The notes beneath the pieces were generated by a model that saw only the letters and a program-made list of their open reading frames with translations, was not told the DNA's origin and searched no databases. This document shows, piece by piece, positions 7,939-15,218 of a stretch of DNA of 47,701 nucleotides. Made by a program: the position numbers and the translations under genes. Origin of the DNA: Curtobacterium sp. MCBA15_009 (GTDB taxonomy: Bacteria > Actinomycetota > Actinomycetes > Actinomycetales > Microbacteriaceae); assembly GCF_001864895.1 (NCBI RefSeq), contig NZ_MJGO01000038.1, positions 260,775-308,475 on the forward strand, read 5' to 3'. Within the stretch, counting starts at the first letter, position 1. Each line of letters begins with the position of its first letter.

Positions 7939-8015
7939 TGCTCCATCTTCACGTGGCCGGGCCGCCCGAGCGAACCGATGTCCGGAGAGCGTCCCGCCGC
8001 GTCCTGCCCGCTCGG

Positions 8016-9170
8016 TCAGTCGGCGGGCCGCTCGTGCGCGGTGATCGACTCGTCGCGCTTCTTCCGCCAGGGGCGGGCGGGGGTGTCCGGGCCGTCCCAG
8101 ACCAGGATCGCGCCCCAGGCCGCCGCGAGCAGCGGCACCGAGATGATCGCGCCGGTGATGCCCGCGAGCACGGTGCCCGCGGTCAGGCCGATGAGGATGA
8201 CCAGGCCGTGCAGCTTGAGGGTGCGCCCCATGAGCACCGGCTGCAGGAAGTTGCCCTCGAGCTGGTTGACCAGGATCACGATGCCGACGACGATGAGCGC
8301 CTGCACCGGTCCGAGCGCGACCAGGGCGACGAGGGCCGCGAGGATGCCGGCCGCGGTGGCGCCGACGATCGGGATGAACGCCGTGATGAACACGACGACG
8401 GCCAGGGGGAGGGCCAGGGGCACGCCGACGATGGCGATGCTGACGCCGATGCCGATCGCGTCGACCGCGGCGACCGTGGCGGTGCCGCGGACGTAGCCGC
8501 CGAGGGTCGAGACGACGCGGTCGCCGACCCGACGGGCGCGGGCGTACTGCTCTCCGGTGAAGGGACGGAGCAGGAACTCCCAGATGCTCGGGCCGTCCTT
8601 GAGGAAGAAGAACAGCACGACGATCATCAGGACGAGCCCGGTCAGGAAGTTCGCGGTCGCCGATGCCCCGGCGATCGCACCCGAGCCGAACTGCGCGCTC
8701 GTCACGAAGTCGGTGACGCCGCCGACGGCGTCGTCGATCTGCGACTCGGAGATCGAGATCGGCAGGGTCTTCGCGAAGTCCTGCAGCTTGCCGAAGCCGT
8801 CCACCGCGGAGTCCTGCAGCTGCGACCACTGGTTCTCGACCGCGACGACGATCAACCAGCCGACCAGTCCGAGCACCGCGAGCACGCCGACGAGCACCGC
8901 GAGCGTCGCCAGCACGGACGGCACCCGGTGCCTTCGGAGCCACGAGACCACGGGGTGCATGGCCGAGGCGATGATGAGCGCGAGCAGGACCGGGATCGTC
9001 ACGACGCTCAGCACACCGCCGGCGTAGACCACGCCGGCCAGCAGCACAACGACGATGATCACCTGCAGGGCGCGCATCGCGAGGCGACCCATCGAGTCGG
9101 ACCAGGTCGCCTGGACCTTCGAGGGCGTGGTCGGGGCGGGGGGACGCGGGGCGTCGCGGAAGAGCGGCAT
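8016..9170 (-). CDS. AI-2E family transporter (UPF0118 membrane protein)
   Basis: A 384-residue polytopic membrane protein of the AI-2E exporter family (TqsA/PerM/YdiK group). Membrane helices are clear from about residue 35 (ALQVIIVVVLLAGVVYAGGVLSVV); a soluble loop in the middle (LPISISESQIDDAVGGV) precedes the conserved block VVVFITAFIPIVGATAAG and the substrate-pathway helix LVNQLEGNFLQPVLMGRTLKLHGLVILIG. Members export autoinducer-2 or other small solutes, or act as Na+/H+ antiporters; the role here is open. ATG 9170 lies 7 nt after a TAGCGT -10 element (complement of 9178-9183), so the message is probably leaderless. It is divergent from the phosphatase gene. Confidence 0.9.
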   Translation of the reverse strand: MPLFRDAPRPPAPTTPSKVQATWSDSMGRLAMRALQVIIVVVLLAGVVYAGGVLSVVTIPVLLALIIASAMHPVVSWLRRHRVPSVLATLAVLVGVLAVLGLVGWLIVVAVENQWSQLQDSAVDGFGKLQDFAKTLPISISESQIDDAVGGVTDFVTSAQFGSGAIAGASATANFLTGLVLMIVVLFFFLKDGPSIWEFLLRPFTGEQYARARRVGDRVVSTLGGYVRGTATVAAVDAIGIGVSIAIVGVPLALPLAVVVFITAFIPIVGATAAGILAALVALVALGPVQALIVVGIVILVNQLEGNFLQPVLMGRTLKLHGLVILIGLTAGTVLAGITGAIISVPLLAAAWGAILVWDGPDTPARPWRKKRDESITAHERPAD

Positions 9171-9177
9171 ACCCGAG

Positions 9178-9222
9178 ACGCTACCGACGGACGGCCCGCT
9201 GCGCCCGCCTAGGATCGGGGAC
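9178..9222. promoter_or_regulatory. Back-to-back leaderless promoters
   Basis: Leftward -10 TAGCGT (complement of 9178-9183) lies 7 nt from the AI-2E start; rightward -10 TAGGAT (9210-9215) lies 7 nt from the phosphatase ATG. Both fit the actinobacterial leaderless pattern. No ribosome-binding site is visible for either gene. Confidence 0.6.
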
Positions 9223-9957
9223 ATGGCGACCGTCCTCCTCGTCCGTCACGGACGCACCACCGCGAACGCCTCCGGGGTGCTCGCCGGCCGCACCGCCGGC
9301 GTGCGCCTCGACGCCGTCGGGCGGACCCAGGCCGAGCGGACCGCCGAGCGCATCGCCGCCGTGCCCGTCGTCGCGGTGGTCACGAGCCCCCTGGAGCGCT
9401 GCCGGCAGACCGCCCGCGTGATCCTCGACCGGCAGCCGGGCGACCCGGCCTCGAGCGTCGAGCGGGCCATCACCGAGGCGGACTACGGCGACTGGCAGGG
9501 GCGGACCCTCGCCGACCTGTCGAAGGAGCCGCTCTGGCGGACGGTGCAGGCGAACCCGAGTGCGGTCGTGTTCCCCGGCGGCGAGTCCATGCAGACCATG
9601 CAGTCGCGCGCGGTCGCCGCGATCCGCCGCATCGACGCCGCGGTCGAGGCCGAGCACGGCCCCGGAGCGGTGTGGGTCGCGGTGAGCCACGGCGACATCA
9701 TCAAGTCGGTGCTCGCCGACGCGTTCGGCATGCACCTCGACCTGTTCCAGCGCATCGGCGTCGGACCGGCCTCGGTGTCCATCGTGCGCTACGGCGAACA
9801 CCGCCCTGAGGTGGTGGCCACGAACACCGAGTCCGGCGACCTCGGCTGGCTCGCATCCGCGCCGGCACCGGGCGGGGACGCCGCGGTCGGCGGCGGCGCG
9901 GGCCACCCGACCGCCCCCGGCACGACGACGACGGCGCCGGGTCCCGCCGGAGCCTGA
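9223..9957 (+). CDS. Histidine phosphatase (MSMEG_4193/Rv2135c-like)
   Basis: A 244-residue member of the phosphoglycerate-mutase-like histidine phosphatase superfamily. The catalytic motif LLVRHGRT is at residues 5-12 (nucleophile His9), a second basic pocket residue is in SPLERCRQTA, the acid is in ITEADYGDWQG and the second catalytic His is in VAVSHGDIIKS. The last ~35 residues are a Gly/Ala/Pro/Thr tail of no known function. The order phosphatase, DUF3090, SCO1664-like matches Rv2135c-Rv2134c-Rv2133c of Mycobacterium tuberculosis. The substrate is unknown. TAGGAT 7 nt upstream suggests a leaderless message. Confidence 0.9.
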   Translation: MATVLLVRHGRTTANASGVLAGRTAGVRLDAVGRTQAERTAERIAAVPVVAVVTSPLERCRQTARVILDRQPGDPASSVERAITEADYGDWQGRTLADLSKEPLWRTVQANPSAVVFPGGESMQTMQSRAVAAIRRIDAAVEAEHGPGAVWVAVSHGDIIKSVLADAFGMHLDLFQRIGVGPASVSIVRYGEHRPEVVATNTESGDLGWLASAPAPGGDAAVGGGAGHPTAPGTTTTAPGPAGA

Positions 9958-9978
9958 ACGGCCGTCGGCACGCGCTCC

Positions 9979-9984
9979 TACAAT
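9979..9984 (+). promoter_or_regulatory. -10 element TACAAT for leaderless DUF3090 transcript
   Basis: TACAAT ends exactly 6 nt before the ATG at 9991, so transcription should start at or next to the start codon; no ribosome-binding site is present. A CTGAAC sequence at 9954-9959 is a weak -35. The DUF3090 gene may thus be transcribed apart from the phosphatase gene. Confidence 0.6.
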
Positions 9985-9990
9985 GCGGGT

Positions 9991-10518
9991 ATGCCAACCA
10001 TCGTCCACGGCTTCGACTGGCCGGACCGTCTCGTCGTCGGCACCATCGGCCGCCCGGGCGAGCGCGCGTTCTACATCCAGGCGCGCTCCGGCCGCCGGGT
10101 GACGAGCGTCGCGCTCGAGAAGGAGCAGACCGCCGTGCTCGCCGACAAGATCGACGAGCTGCTCGACGAGGTCGCGACGGTCGAGGGCAACCGGTTCAGC
10201 GTGCCCCCGACCGTCCCCGACGAGCTCCGCGACCCCGCCCCGCTCGACCAGCCGGTCGAGCCGGAGTTCCGTGCCGGTGCGCTGAGCCTGGGCTTCGACC
10301 CCGCGACCGCCCAGGTGGTCATCGAGGCCTACCCCATCGACGACGAAGTCGAGATCGTCTCCGAGGAGAGCGAGGACGGCACCGAGATCGAGGCCGTCGT
10401 CGAGATCCCGGAACCCGCCGAGCTCTTCCAGGTGAAGATCCCGGTCGGCACCGCACGCGCGTTCGTGGAGCGCACGCGCGAGGTCGTCGCCGCCGGCCGT
10501 CCGCCCGGCACCGCATGA
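9991..10518 (+). CDS. DUF3090 family protein (Rv2134c-like)
   Basis: A 175-residue protein of the actinobacterial DUF3090 family, of unknown function. The recognisable opening is IVHGFDWPDRLVVGTIGRPGERAFYIQARSGRRVTSVALEKEQ, and the C-terminus (FQVKIPVGTARAFVERTREVVAAGRP) is typical. It is acidic in the middle (VSEESEDGTEIEAVVEI). No catalytic motif, signal peptide or membrane segment is visible, so it should be cytosolic. It is joined to the next gene by an ATGA overlap (10515-10518), implying translational coupling and a shared role. Confidence 0.92.
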   Translation: MPTIVHGFDWPDRLVVGTIGRPGERAFYIQARSGRRVTSVALEKEQTAVLADKIDELLDEVATVEGNRFSVPPTVPDELRDPAPLDQPVEPEFRAGALSLGFDPATAQVVIEAYPIDDEVEIVSEESEDGTEIEAVVEIPEPAELFQVKIPVGTARAFVERTREVVAAGRPPGTA

Positions 10519-11273
10519 GCGACGGGTCGCTGACCATCACGGCCCGCATCCGTGAGGCGTCGAACGCGACCTTCCTGGCGGACCTGGACGGCGAGGCCGT
10601 CGTGTACAAGCCGATCCAGGGGGAGCGGCCGCTGTGGGACTTCCCGGACGGCACGCTCGCCGGCCGCGAGGTCGCGGCGCACCTGGTGTCCGAGGCGTTC
10701 GGCTGGGGCATCGTGCCGCCGACGTGGCTGGGCGACGGCCCCTACGGCCCGGGCATGGTGCAGCGGTGGCAGCACGTCGACCCCGAGCAGGACGCCGTCG
10801 ACCTGGTCGACCCGGACGCCGCCGAGGCCGACGGCTCGCCGTGGCTGCCGGTGCTCGAGGCGATCGACGAGCACGACCGTCCCGTCACCCTGGTGCACGA
10901 GGACTCCGAGGCCCTGCGTCGGATGGCCGTCTTCGACGTGGTCGTGAACAACGCCGACCGCAAGGGCGGGCACGTCCTGGCGATGCCGGACGGGCACCGG
11001 TTCGGTGTCGACCACGGCCTGACGTTCCACGTCGAGCACAAGCTCCGCACCGTGCTGTGGGGGTGGATCGGGGAGCCGCTCGGGCCGGACGAACTCGAGG
11101 GGCTCGACCGGGTGTCCGAGGCGCTCCGCGGTGACCTCGGCGACGTGCTCCACGACCACCTCACCCCGGTCGAGGTCGACACCGTGCGCGCCCGGTGCGC
11201 GGCACTCCGCGCGGTGGGCGTGTTCCCGCCGCCCCCGGGCCACGGTCCGGCCGTGCCCTGGCCGCTGTTCTGA
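10515..11273 (+). CDS. SCO1664-family protein, PI3/PI4-kinase-like fold
   Basis: A 252-residue protein of the SCO1664/Rv2133c family, related to the phosphatidylinositol-kinase-like superfamily. Kinase-like signatures are visible: a lysine-bearing strand (VVYKPIQGERPLWDFPDGTLAGREVAA), the catalytic-loop-like VVVNNADRKGGHV near residue 145 and a metal-binding DHG (HRFGVDHGLTFH) in place of DFG. Whether it phosphorylates anything is unproven. Its ATG overlaps the DUF3090 stop codon. In mycobacteria the trio lies near mshC (mycothiol synthesis), but here the next gene is the convergent VWA gene, so that link is absent locally. Confidence 0.9.
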   Translation: MSDGSLTITARIREASNATFLADLDGEAVVYKPIQGERPLWDFPDGTLAGREVAAHLVSEAFGWGIVPPTWLGDGPYGPGMVQRWQHVDPEQDAVDLVDPDAAEADGSPWLPVLEAIDEHDRPVTLVHEDSEALRRMAVFDVVVNNADRKGGHVLAMPDGHRFGVDHGLTFHVEHKLRTVLWGWIGEPLGPDELEGLDRVSEALRGDLGDVLHDHLTPVEVDTVRARCAALRAVGVFPPPPGHGPAVPWPLF

Positions 11274-11309
11274 CGCGCTCCGCCTGACGCCGTGCGGGCG
11301 CCCGGGTTC

Positions 11310-11347
11310 GGGTCGGTGGGTCCCGTCGGGTCCGGGCCCACCGACCC
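11310..11347 (+). terminator. Terminator after the SCO1664 gene
   Basis: Inverted repeat GGGTCGGTGGG (11310-11320) and CCCACCGACCC (11337-11347) with a 16-nt G/C-rich loop, 37 nt past the stop codon. The remaining ~245 bases to the VWA gene hold no gene or repeat that I can recognise. Confidence 0.65.
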
Positions 11348-11594
11348 GCCCCGCTCCCCGTGCTGGACGGGTGCGAGTGCCCACGGCAGCGCCCACGAGC
11401 GCCGTTGCTCAGCGGGACACCGTGGGTGTCGACCAGCCGAGGGCGGATCAGGTCCCCTCGACCGACCGCTTCCCCACTCCGACCGGGTCGGGGCGGGAAG
11501 ACGGCCACGGCCGCCGGGGTCCGGGGCAACTGTGTGGCGTCAGTGTACGACCGACGCGCGGTGCGCAACACCCCCCTCGTCCCGATCCCTGCGA

Positions 11595-13595
11595 TCAGTC
11601 GAACAGCGGCATCCCGCCCCGTCGGGACCCGAGGTACGAGTCGACGACGGCCACGCCGAGGTCGTCGTTCTCGGGCGCCACCACCGTGCCGTCGACGCGC
11701 TTCGCCATGGCGTCGATGAACCGGGCGAGCCCCGGGTCGTCGCCGAGCCGGAAGAACGTCGTCTGCGCGCCGAGCCGTCCGGAGTTGTCGAGTTCGCGCA
11801 CGGTCAGCGCGATCGTCACCGGGTCCGGCGGGTAGTCGAACCAGACCTGGCCGTTCGGCTCGAGGTGCGACGTCGGCTCGCCGTCGGTGACGATGAGGAG
11901 CACCGGCTGGGCCGTGGGGTGCTTCCGGAAGTGCCGGTTGGCGAGCAGCAGGGCGTGGTGCAGGTTCGTGCCCTTGTCCCACATCGCGTCGAGGCCGACG
12001 AGCTGTTCGACGTCCATCACCTCGGCCTCGCGACCGAAGGCGATGAGCTCCAGGTCGTCGCCGCGGAACCGGGTCGACACCAGGGTGTGCAGCGCCAGGG
12101 CGGTGCGCTTCATCGGGACCCAGCGGTCCTCCATCGCCATCGAGAACGACGTGTCGACGAGCAGGGCGACGCACGCCTGGGTGCGGGCCTCGGTCTCCTG
12201 CACCTCGACGTCGTCGATCGTCAACCGGACGCCGGGGCCCTGTCGGCCGGAGGCGGCCGTCCTCGTCACGGCGTTCGTGATCGTCCGGGGGATGTCCCAC
12301 GGCTCGGTGTCGCCGAAGGCCCACTGCCGTGACGCCCCCGAGGGTTCGCCGGCGGCACCCGAGCGGCGGAGGTCCCGCGCTCCCTGGCGACCGGACATCC
12401 GCTGGGCGACGTCCTTGAGCAGGCTCTTGCCGAGTTGCCGCATCGCCTTCGGGGTGAGCCGGAGCTGCCCGTCGGCACCGCGGCGCATCGCCCCGGAGTT
12501 CCGGAGCGCCTGCTCGAGCCGCTGCAGGGTCTTCGCGTCGACCGCCGCCTCGGCGCCGAGCTGCCGGGACAGCGCGTCGAGGTCGAGGTCGTCGAGTTCC
12601 GAACCGGGGCCGGACTGCGCGAGCTGGTCTGCGAGGGCGTCGAGGTCCGCGATGTCCTGGAACACCCCGGTGCCGTCGCCGAGCCCGAGGCCCTGCTGCC
12701 CGTCCATCTGCTCCGACCCGCCCCAGTCCTCGCCGGGTCGCAGGGCGCGCAGGGCACCGTCGAGCTGGGACAGCTGCCCCATCAGGTCGGGGGAGCCGAA
12801 CGCCTGCTGGGCGAGCGCGTCGAGTTCGTCGCGCTGCTCCTGCGTCATCGAGTTGCGCATCCGCTGCGCCGCCGCCGCCCGGGCCGCGAGGTCGTCGAGC
12901 AGTTCGTCGACGTTCGCCGGGTCCGACGGGAAGTACTCCCCGTGTTGCGCCATGAAGTCGTCGAACTGCTGCTGGGTGTCCTCGCCGCGGGCGTGCGCCT
13001 CGAGCAGGGCGTTGAGGTCCTGCATCATCGCGCTGACCGCCGCGCGGTCCTCGTCGGTGGCACCCTCGAGCGCCTGCTTCATGCCGGCGAAGCGCTGGTC
13101 GAGCACCTCGCGGCCGAGCAGGTCCTTGATCTCGTCGTACTTCTGGCGTGCGGTCGGGCTCGTCCAGTCGTAGTCGCCGAGCTCCTGCACCGCGGCGGCG
13201 GGGGAGGGCGACAGGCTGTCGAGCTGCAGCTCGGCGAGGGCGCGGTCGCCGTCGTCGAGGTCGACGTTCCGCGCGAGTTCCCCGCGCTCGGCGAGCAGCG
13301 CCTGGTCGAGGAGCTCGCGCACCTGCTGCAGGGTGCCGTCGAGGTTGTTCTTCGCGGTCAGCTCGCGGCGGCGCTCGGCCACCCGGCGGGCCAGGTCGTC
13401 GAGGCCGCGCTGCGACCGGCCGCCGCGACGCAGGAACTCCCGCATCGCCCGCTCGGGCGAGGTGCCGCCCATCACGTCCTGCCCGATCGCGTCGAGCGCC
13501 TCGGCGAGGTCGACCGGCGCCGCGAGCGGGTCCGGTCCGTCGGTGTAGCGCCCGTAGCGGGTGTCGCGCGTCAGCCGCCGGTTCTGCCTAGCCAT
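11595..13595 (-). CDS. VWA-domain protein, partner of a MoxR/BchI-like ATPase
   Basis: A 666-residue protein. The C-terminal von Willebrand A domain (from about residue 475) has a complete MIDAS metal site: DTSFS, the Thr in WDKGTNLHH and the Asp in VTDGEPTSH. The N-terminal two thirds are helical and rich in Gln, Leu, Asp and Arg, as in BchD/CoxE-like partners of AAA+ ATPases. No signal peptide or membrane segment is seen. The ATG at 13595 overlaps the stop codon of the upstream ATPase gene by 8 nt, so the two are translationally coupled and probably form a MoxR-VWA complex that remodels a client or inserts a cofactor. The client is not encoded next to it. Confidence 0.9.
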   Translation of the reverse strand: MARQNRRLTRDTRYGRYTDGPDPLAAPVDLAEALDAIGQDVMGGTSPERAMREFLRRGGRSQRGLDDLARRVAERRRELTAKNNLDGTLQQVRELLDQALLAERGELARNVDLDDGDRALAELQLDSLSPSPAAAVQELGDYDWTSPTARQKYDEIKDLLGREVLDQRFAGMKQALEGATDEDRAAVSAMMQDLNALLEAHARGEDTQQQFDDFMAQHGEYFPSDPANVDELLDDLAARAAAAQRMRNSMTQEQRDELDALAQQAFGSPDLMGQLSQLDGALRALRPGEDWGGSEQMDGQQGLGLGDGTGVFQDIADLDALADQLAQSGPGSELDDLDLDALSRQLGAEAAVDAKTLQRLEQALRNSGAMRRGADGQLRLTPKAMRQLGKSLLKDVAQRMSGRQGARDLRRSGAAGEPSGASRQWAFGDTEPWDIPRTITNAVTRTAASGRQGPGVRLTIDDVEVQETEARTQACVALLVDTSFSMAMEDRWVPMKRTALALHTLVSTRFRGDDLELIAFGREAEVMDVEQLVGLDAMWDKGTNLHHALLLANRHFRKHPTAQPVLLIVTDGEPTSHLEPNGQVWFDYPPDPVTIALTVRELDNSGRLGAQTTFFRLGDDPGLARFIDAMAKRVDGTVVAPENDDLGVAVVDSYLGSRRGGMPLFD

Positions 13596-14973
13596 AGACG
13601 GCTTCGCCCCCGCCGGACTCCTTGCTGATGCGTCGGGCCAGGAAGAGCCCCTCGAGTGCGAGTTCGATCGCACCGGCCCGCTCGCCGTCGTTCGCGGCGC
13701 CCATCCGGTCGCACACCTGGTCGTACAGGTCGGACTCGCCGATCGACGGGAGTCCTTCGAGGAACGCCCGGGCGCTGACCTGCTCGCCCGTGGTCACCAT
13801 CGTGCCGCCGTCGAGCGCGTCCACGAGCACCGTGAAGTCGAGGCCCCGGAAGCGGGAGCGCACGGTCTCGGCGGTCGCGGTGCGGAGCAGGTGCTCGAGG
13901 ACCTCGTCGGCCCGGTCCTCTTCCCCGTTCTCGAACTCGATCTTGCCGCCGAGGACGTCCACGGCGGTCTCGAGGTCGATCGGCCGGGCGACGGCCTCGT
14001 CCTCGCCCTGGCGTGCGGCCCGGTGCACCGCGGCGGCGGACACCGTCTCGGCACCCGCGATCGCGAAGCGGGCGCTCACACCGCTGCGCTGGTCGACGGC
14101 GCTCGAGGCGCGCAGAGCCCGGGTGAAGCGGGCGAGGATCTCGACCAGGGCGTCGGGTACCTCGGCCGTCAGCTGCGCCTCTTGTCGGATGACCGCGATC
14201 TCGTCCTCGAGCTCGATCGGGTAGTGCGTGCGGATCTCGGCGCCGAAGCGGTCCTTCAGCGGCGTGATGATCCGGCCGCGGTTCGTGTAGTCCTCGGGGT
14301 TCGCGCTCGCCACGACGAGCACGTCGAGCGGCAGCCGCAGCACGTAGCCGCGGATCTGGACGTCGCGTTCCTCCATCACGTTGAGCATCGCGACCTGGAT
14401 GCGTTCGGCCAGGTCGGGCAGCTCGTTGATCGCGACGATGCCACGGTGCCCACGGGGGACCAGCCCGAAGTGGATGGTCTCCGGGTCGCCCAGGCTGCGG
14501 CCCTCGGCGACCTTCATCGGGTCGACGTCGCCGATCAGGTCGGCCACGCTCGTGTCCGGCGTCGCGAGCTTCTCGACGTAGCGGTCGTCGCGGTGCCGCC
14601 AGCTGATCGGCAGGGCGTCGCCGAGCTCCTCGGCGCGTCGGGTGCTCGCCGTGGTGATCGGTTCGTACGGGTGCTCGCCGAGCTCGGAGCCGGTGATGAC
14701 CGGCGTCCACTCGTCGAGCAGGCCCTGCAGGGTGCGGAGCAGGCGGGTCTTGCCCTGGCCGCGCTCGCCGAGCAGGACGACGTCGTGGCCGGCGATCAGG
14801 GCGCGTTCGAGCTGGGGGATGACGGTGGTCTCGAAGCCGTGCAGGCCGGGCCACGGATCGGCGCCCTGGCGCAGGGCGGTGAGCAGGTTGTCGCGGATCT
14901 CGGCGCGGACCGTCTTCTGGACGTGACCAGAGGTGCGGAGCTCGCCGACCGTTCGGATGTCAGGTCGGGTCAC
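13588..14973 (-). CDS. MoxR/Mg-chelatase-subunit-I-like AAA+ ATPase
   Basis: A 461-residue AAA+ ATPase similar to magnesium chelatase ChlI/BchI but from a non-photosynthetic group. Walker A is GERGQGKTR; the Walker B region reads GIVAINELPDL, with Asn where Asp is usual, which I believe is typical of this subfamily; sensor sequences follow (VVASANPEDYTNRGRIITPLKDRFGAEIRTHYP). I start it at GTG 14973, which lies 7 nt downstream of TAGCGT (complement of 14981-14986) and so is probably leaderless; ATG 15003 is an alternative. It forms a two-gene operon with the VWA gene. It is distinct from the MoxR at 20316. Confidence 0.9.
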   Translation of the reverse strand: MTRPDIRTVGELRTSGHVQKTVRAEIRDNLLTALRQGADPWPGLHGFETTVIPQLERALIAGHDVVLLGERGQGKTRLLRTLQGLLDEWTPVITGSELGEHPYEPITTASTRRAEELGDALPISWRHRDDRYVEKLATPDTSVADLIGDVDPMKVAEGRSLGDPETIHFGLVPRGHRGIVAINELPDLAERIQVAMLNVMEERDVQIRGYVLRLPLDVLVVASANPEDYTNRGRIITPLKDRFGAEIRTHYPIELEDEIAVIRQEAQLTAEVPDALVEILARFTRALRASSAVDQRSGVSARFAIAGAETVSAAAVHRAARQGEDEAVARPIDLETAVDVLGGKIEFENGEEDRADEVLEHLLRTATAETVRSRFRGLDFTVLVDALDGGTMVTTGEQVSARAFLEGLPSIGESDLYDQVCDRMGAANDGERAGAIELALEGLFLARRISKESGGGEAVYG

Positions 14974-15012
14974 GTCGACGACGCTACGCCGCGCCGGCGA
15001 CATGGACCACAA

Positions 15013-15060
15013 GACGGACGGGAGGCCCGTGGCGGCGCCGCCACGGGCCTCCCGTCCGTC
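15013..15060. repeat. Long perfect palindrome between divergent genes
   Basis: A 48-bp perfect palindrome whose left arm starts GACGGACGGGAGGCCCGTGG. It carries the same outer arms as the element at 6778, and the flanks ACAAG (15009) and CTTGT (15062) extend the symmetry. It lies between the divergent ATPase and MFS genes, where no transcript should end, so here it cannot be a simple terminator. It begins about 26 nt beyond the ATPase -10 element. Confidence 0.85.
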
Positions 15061-15105
15061 CGCTTGTGAGTTTCCATAGCACTTGCAATGATTGAGACCC
15101 CGGTG

Positions 15106-15170
15106 ACGGAGCCGGATTCGAGTAGGGGGATCCGGCTCCGTGCCCGGACCGGGTGAACCGGACCGGTCCG
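15106..15170 (+). promoter_or_regulatory. Stacked inverted repeats upstream of the MFS permease
   Basis: ACGGAGCCGGAT (15106-15117) and ATCCGGCTCCGT (15130-15141) form a perfect 12-bp inverted repeat. A second symmetrical pair, CGGACCGG and CCGGTCCG, follows at about 15145-15170. If the MFS gene is transcribed from TACGTT (15205-15210), these are DNA operator sites; if transcription starts further upstream they could form mRNA hairpins. No known riboswitch is recognisable. Confidence 0.45.
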
Positions 15171-15218
15171 CTACCGGATCCGAACCATCTCGTCGATCCG
15201 GGCGTACGTTCCCCATTC

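Noticed and set aside
15061..15218. Riboswitch in the MFS leader
   Set aside because: The inverted repeats do not match a riboswitch class I know, and the -10 element 8 nt before the start suggests little or no leader.
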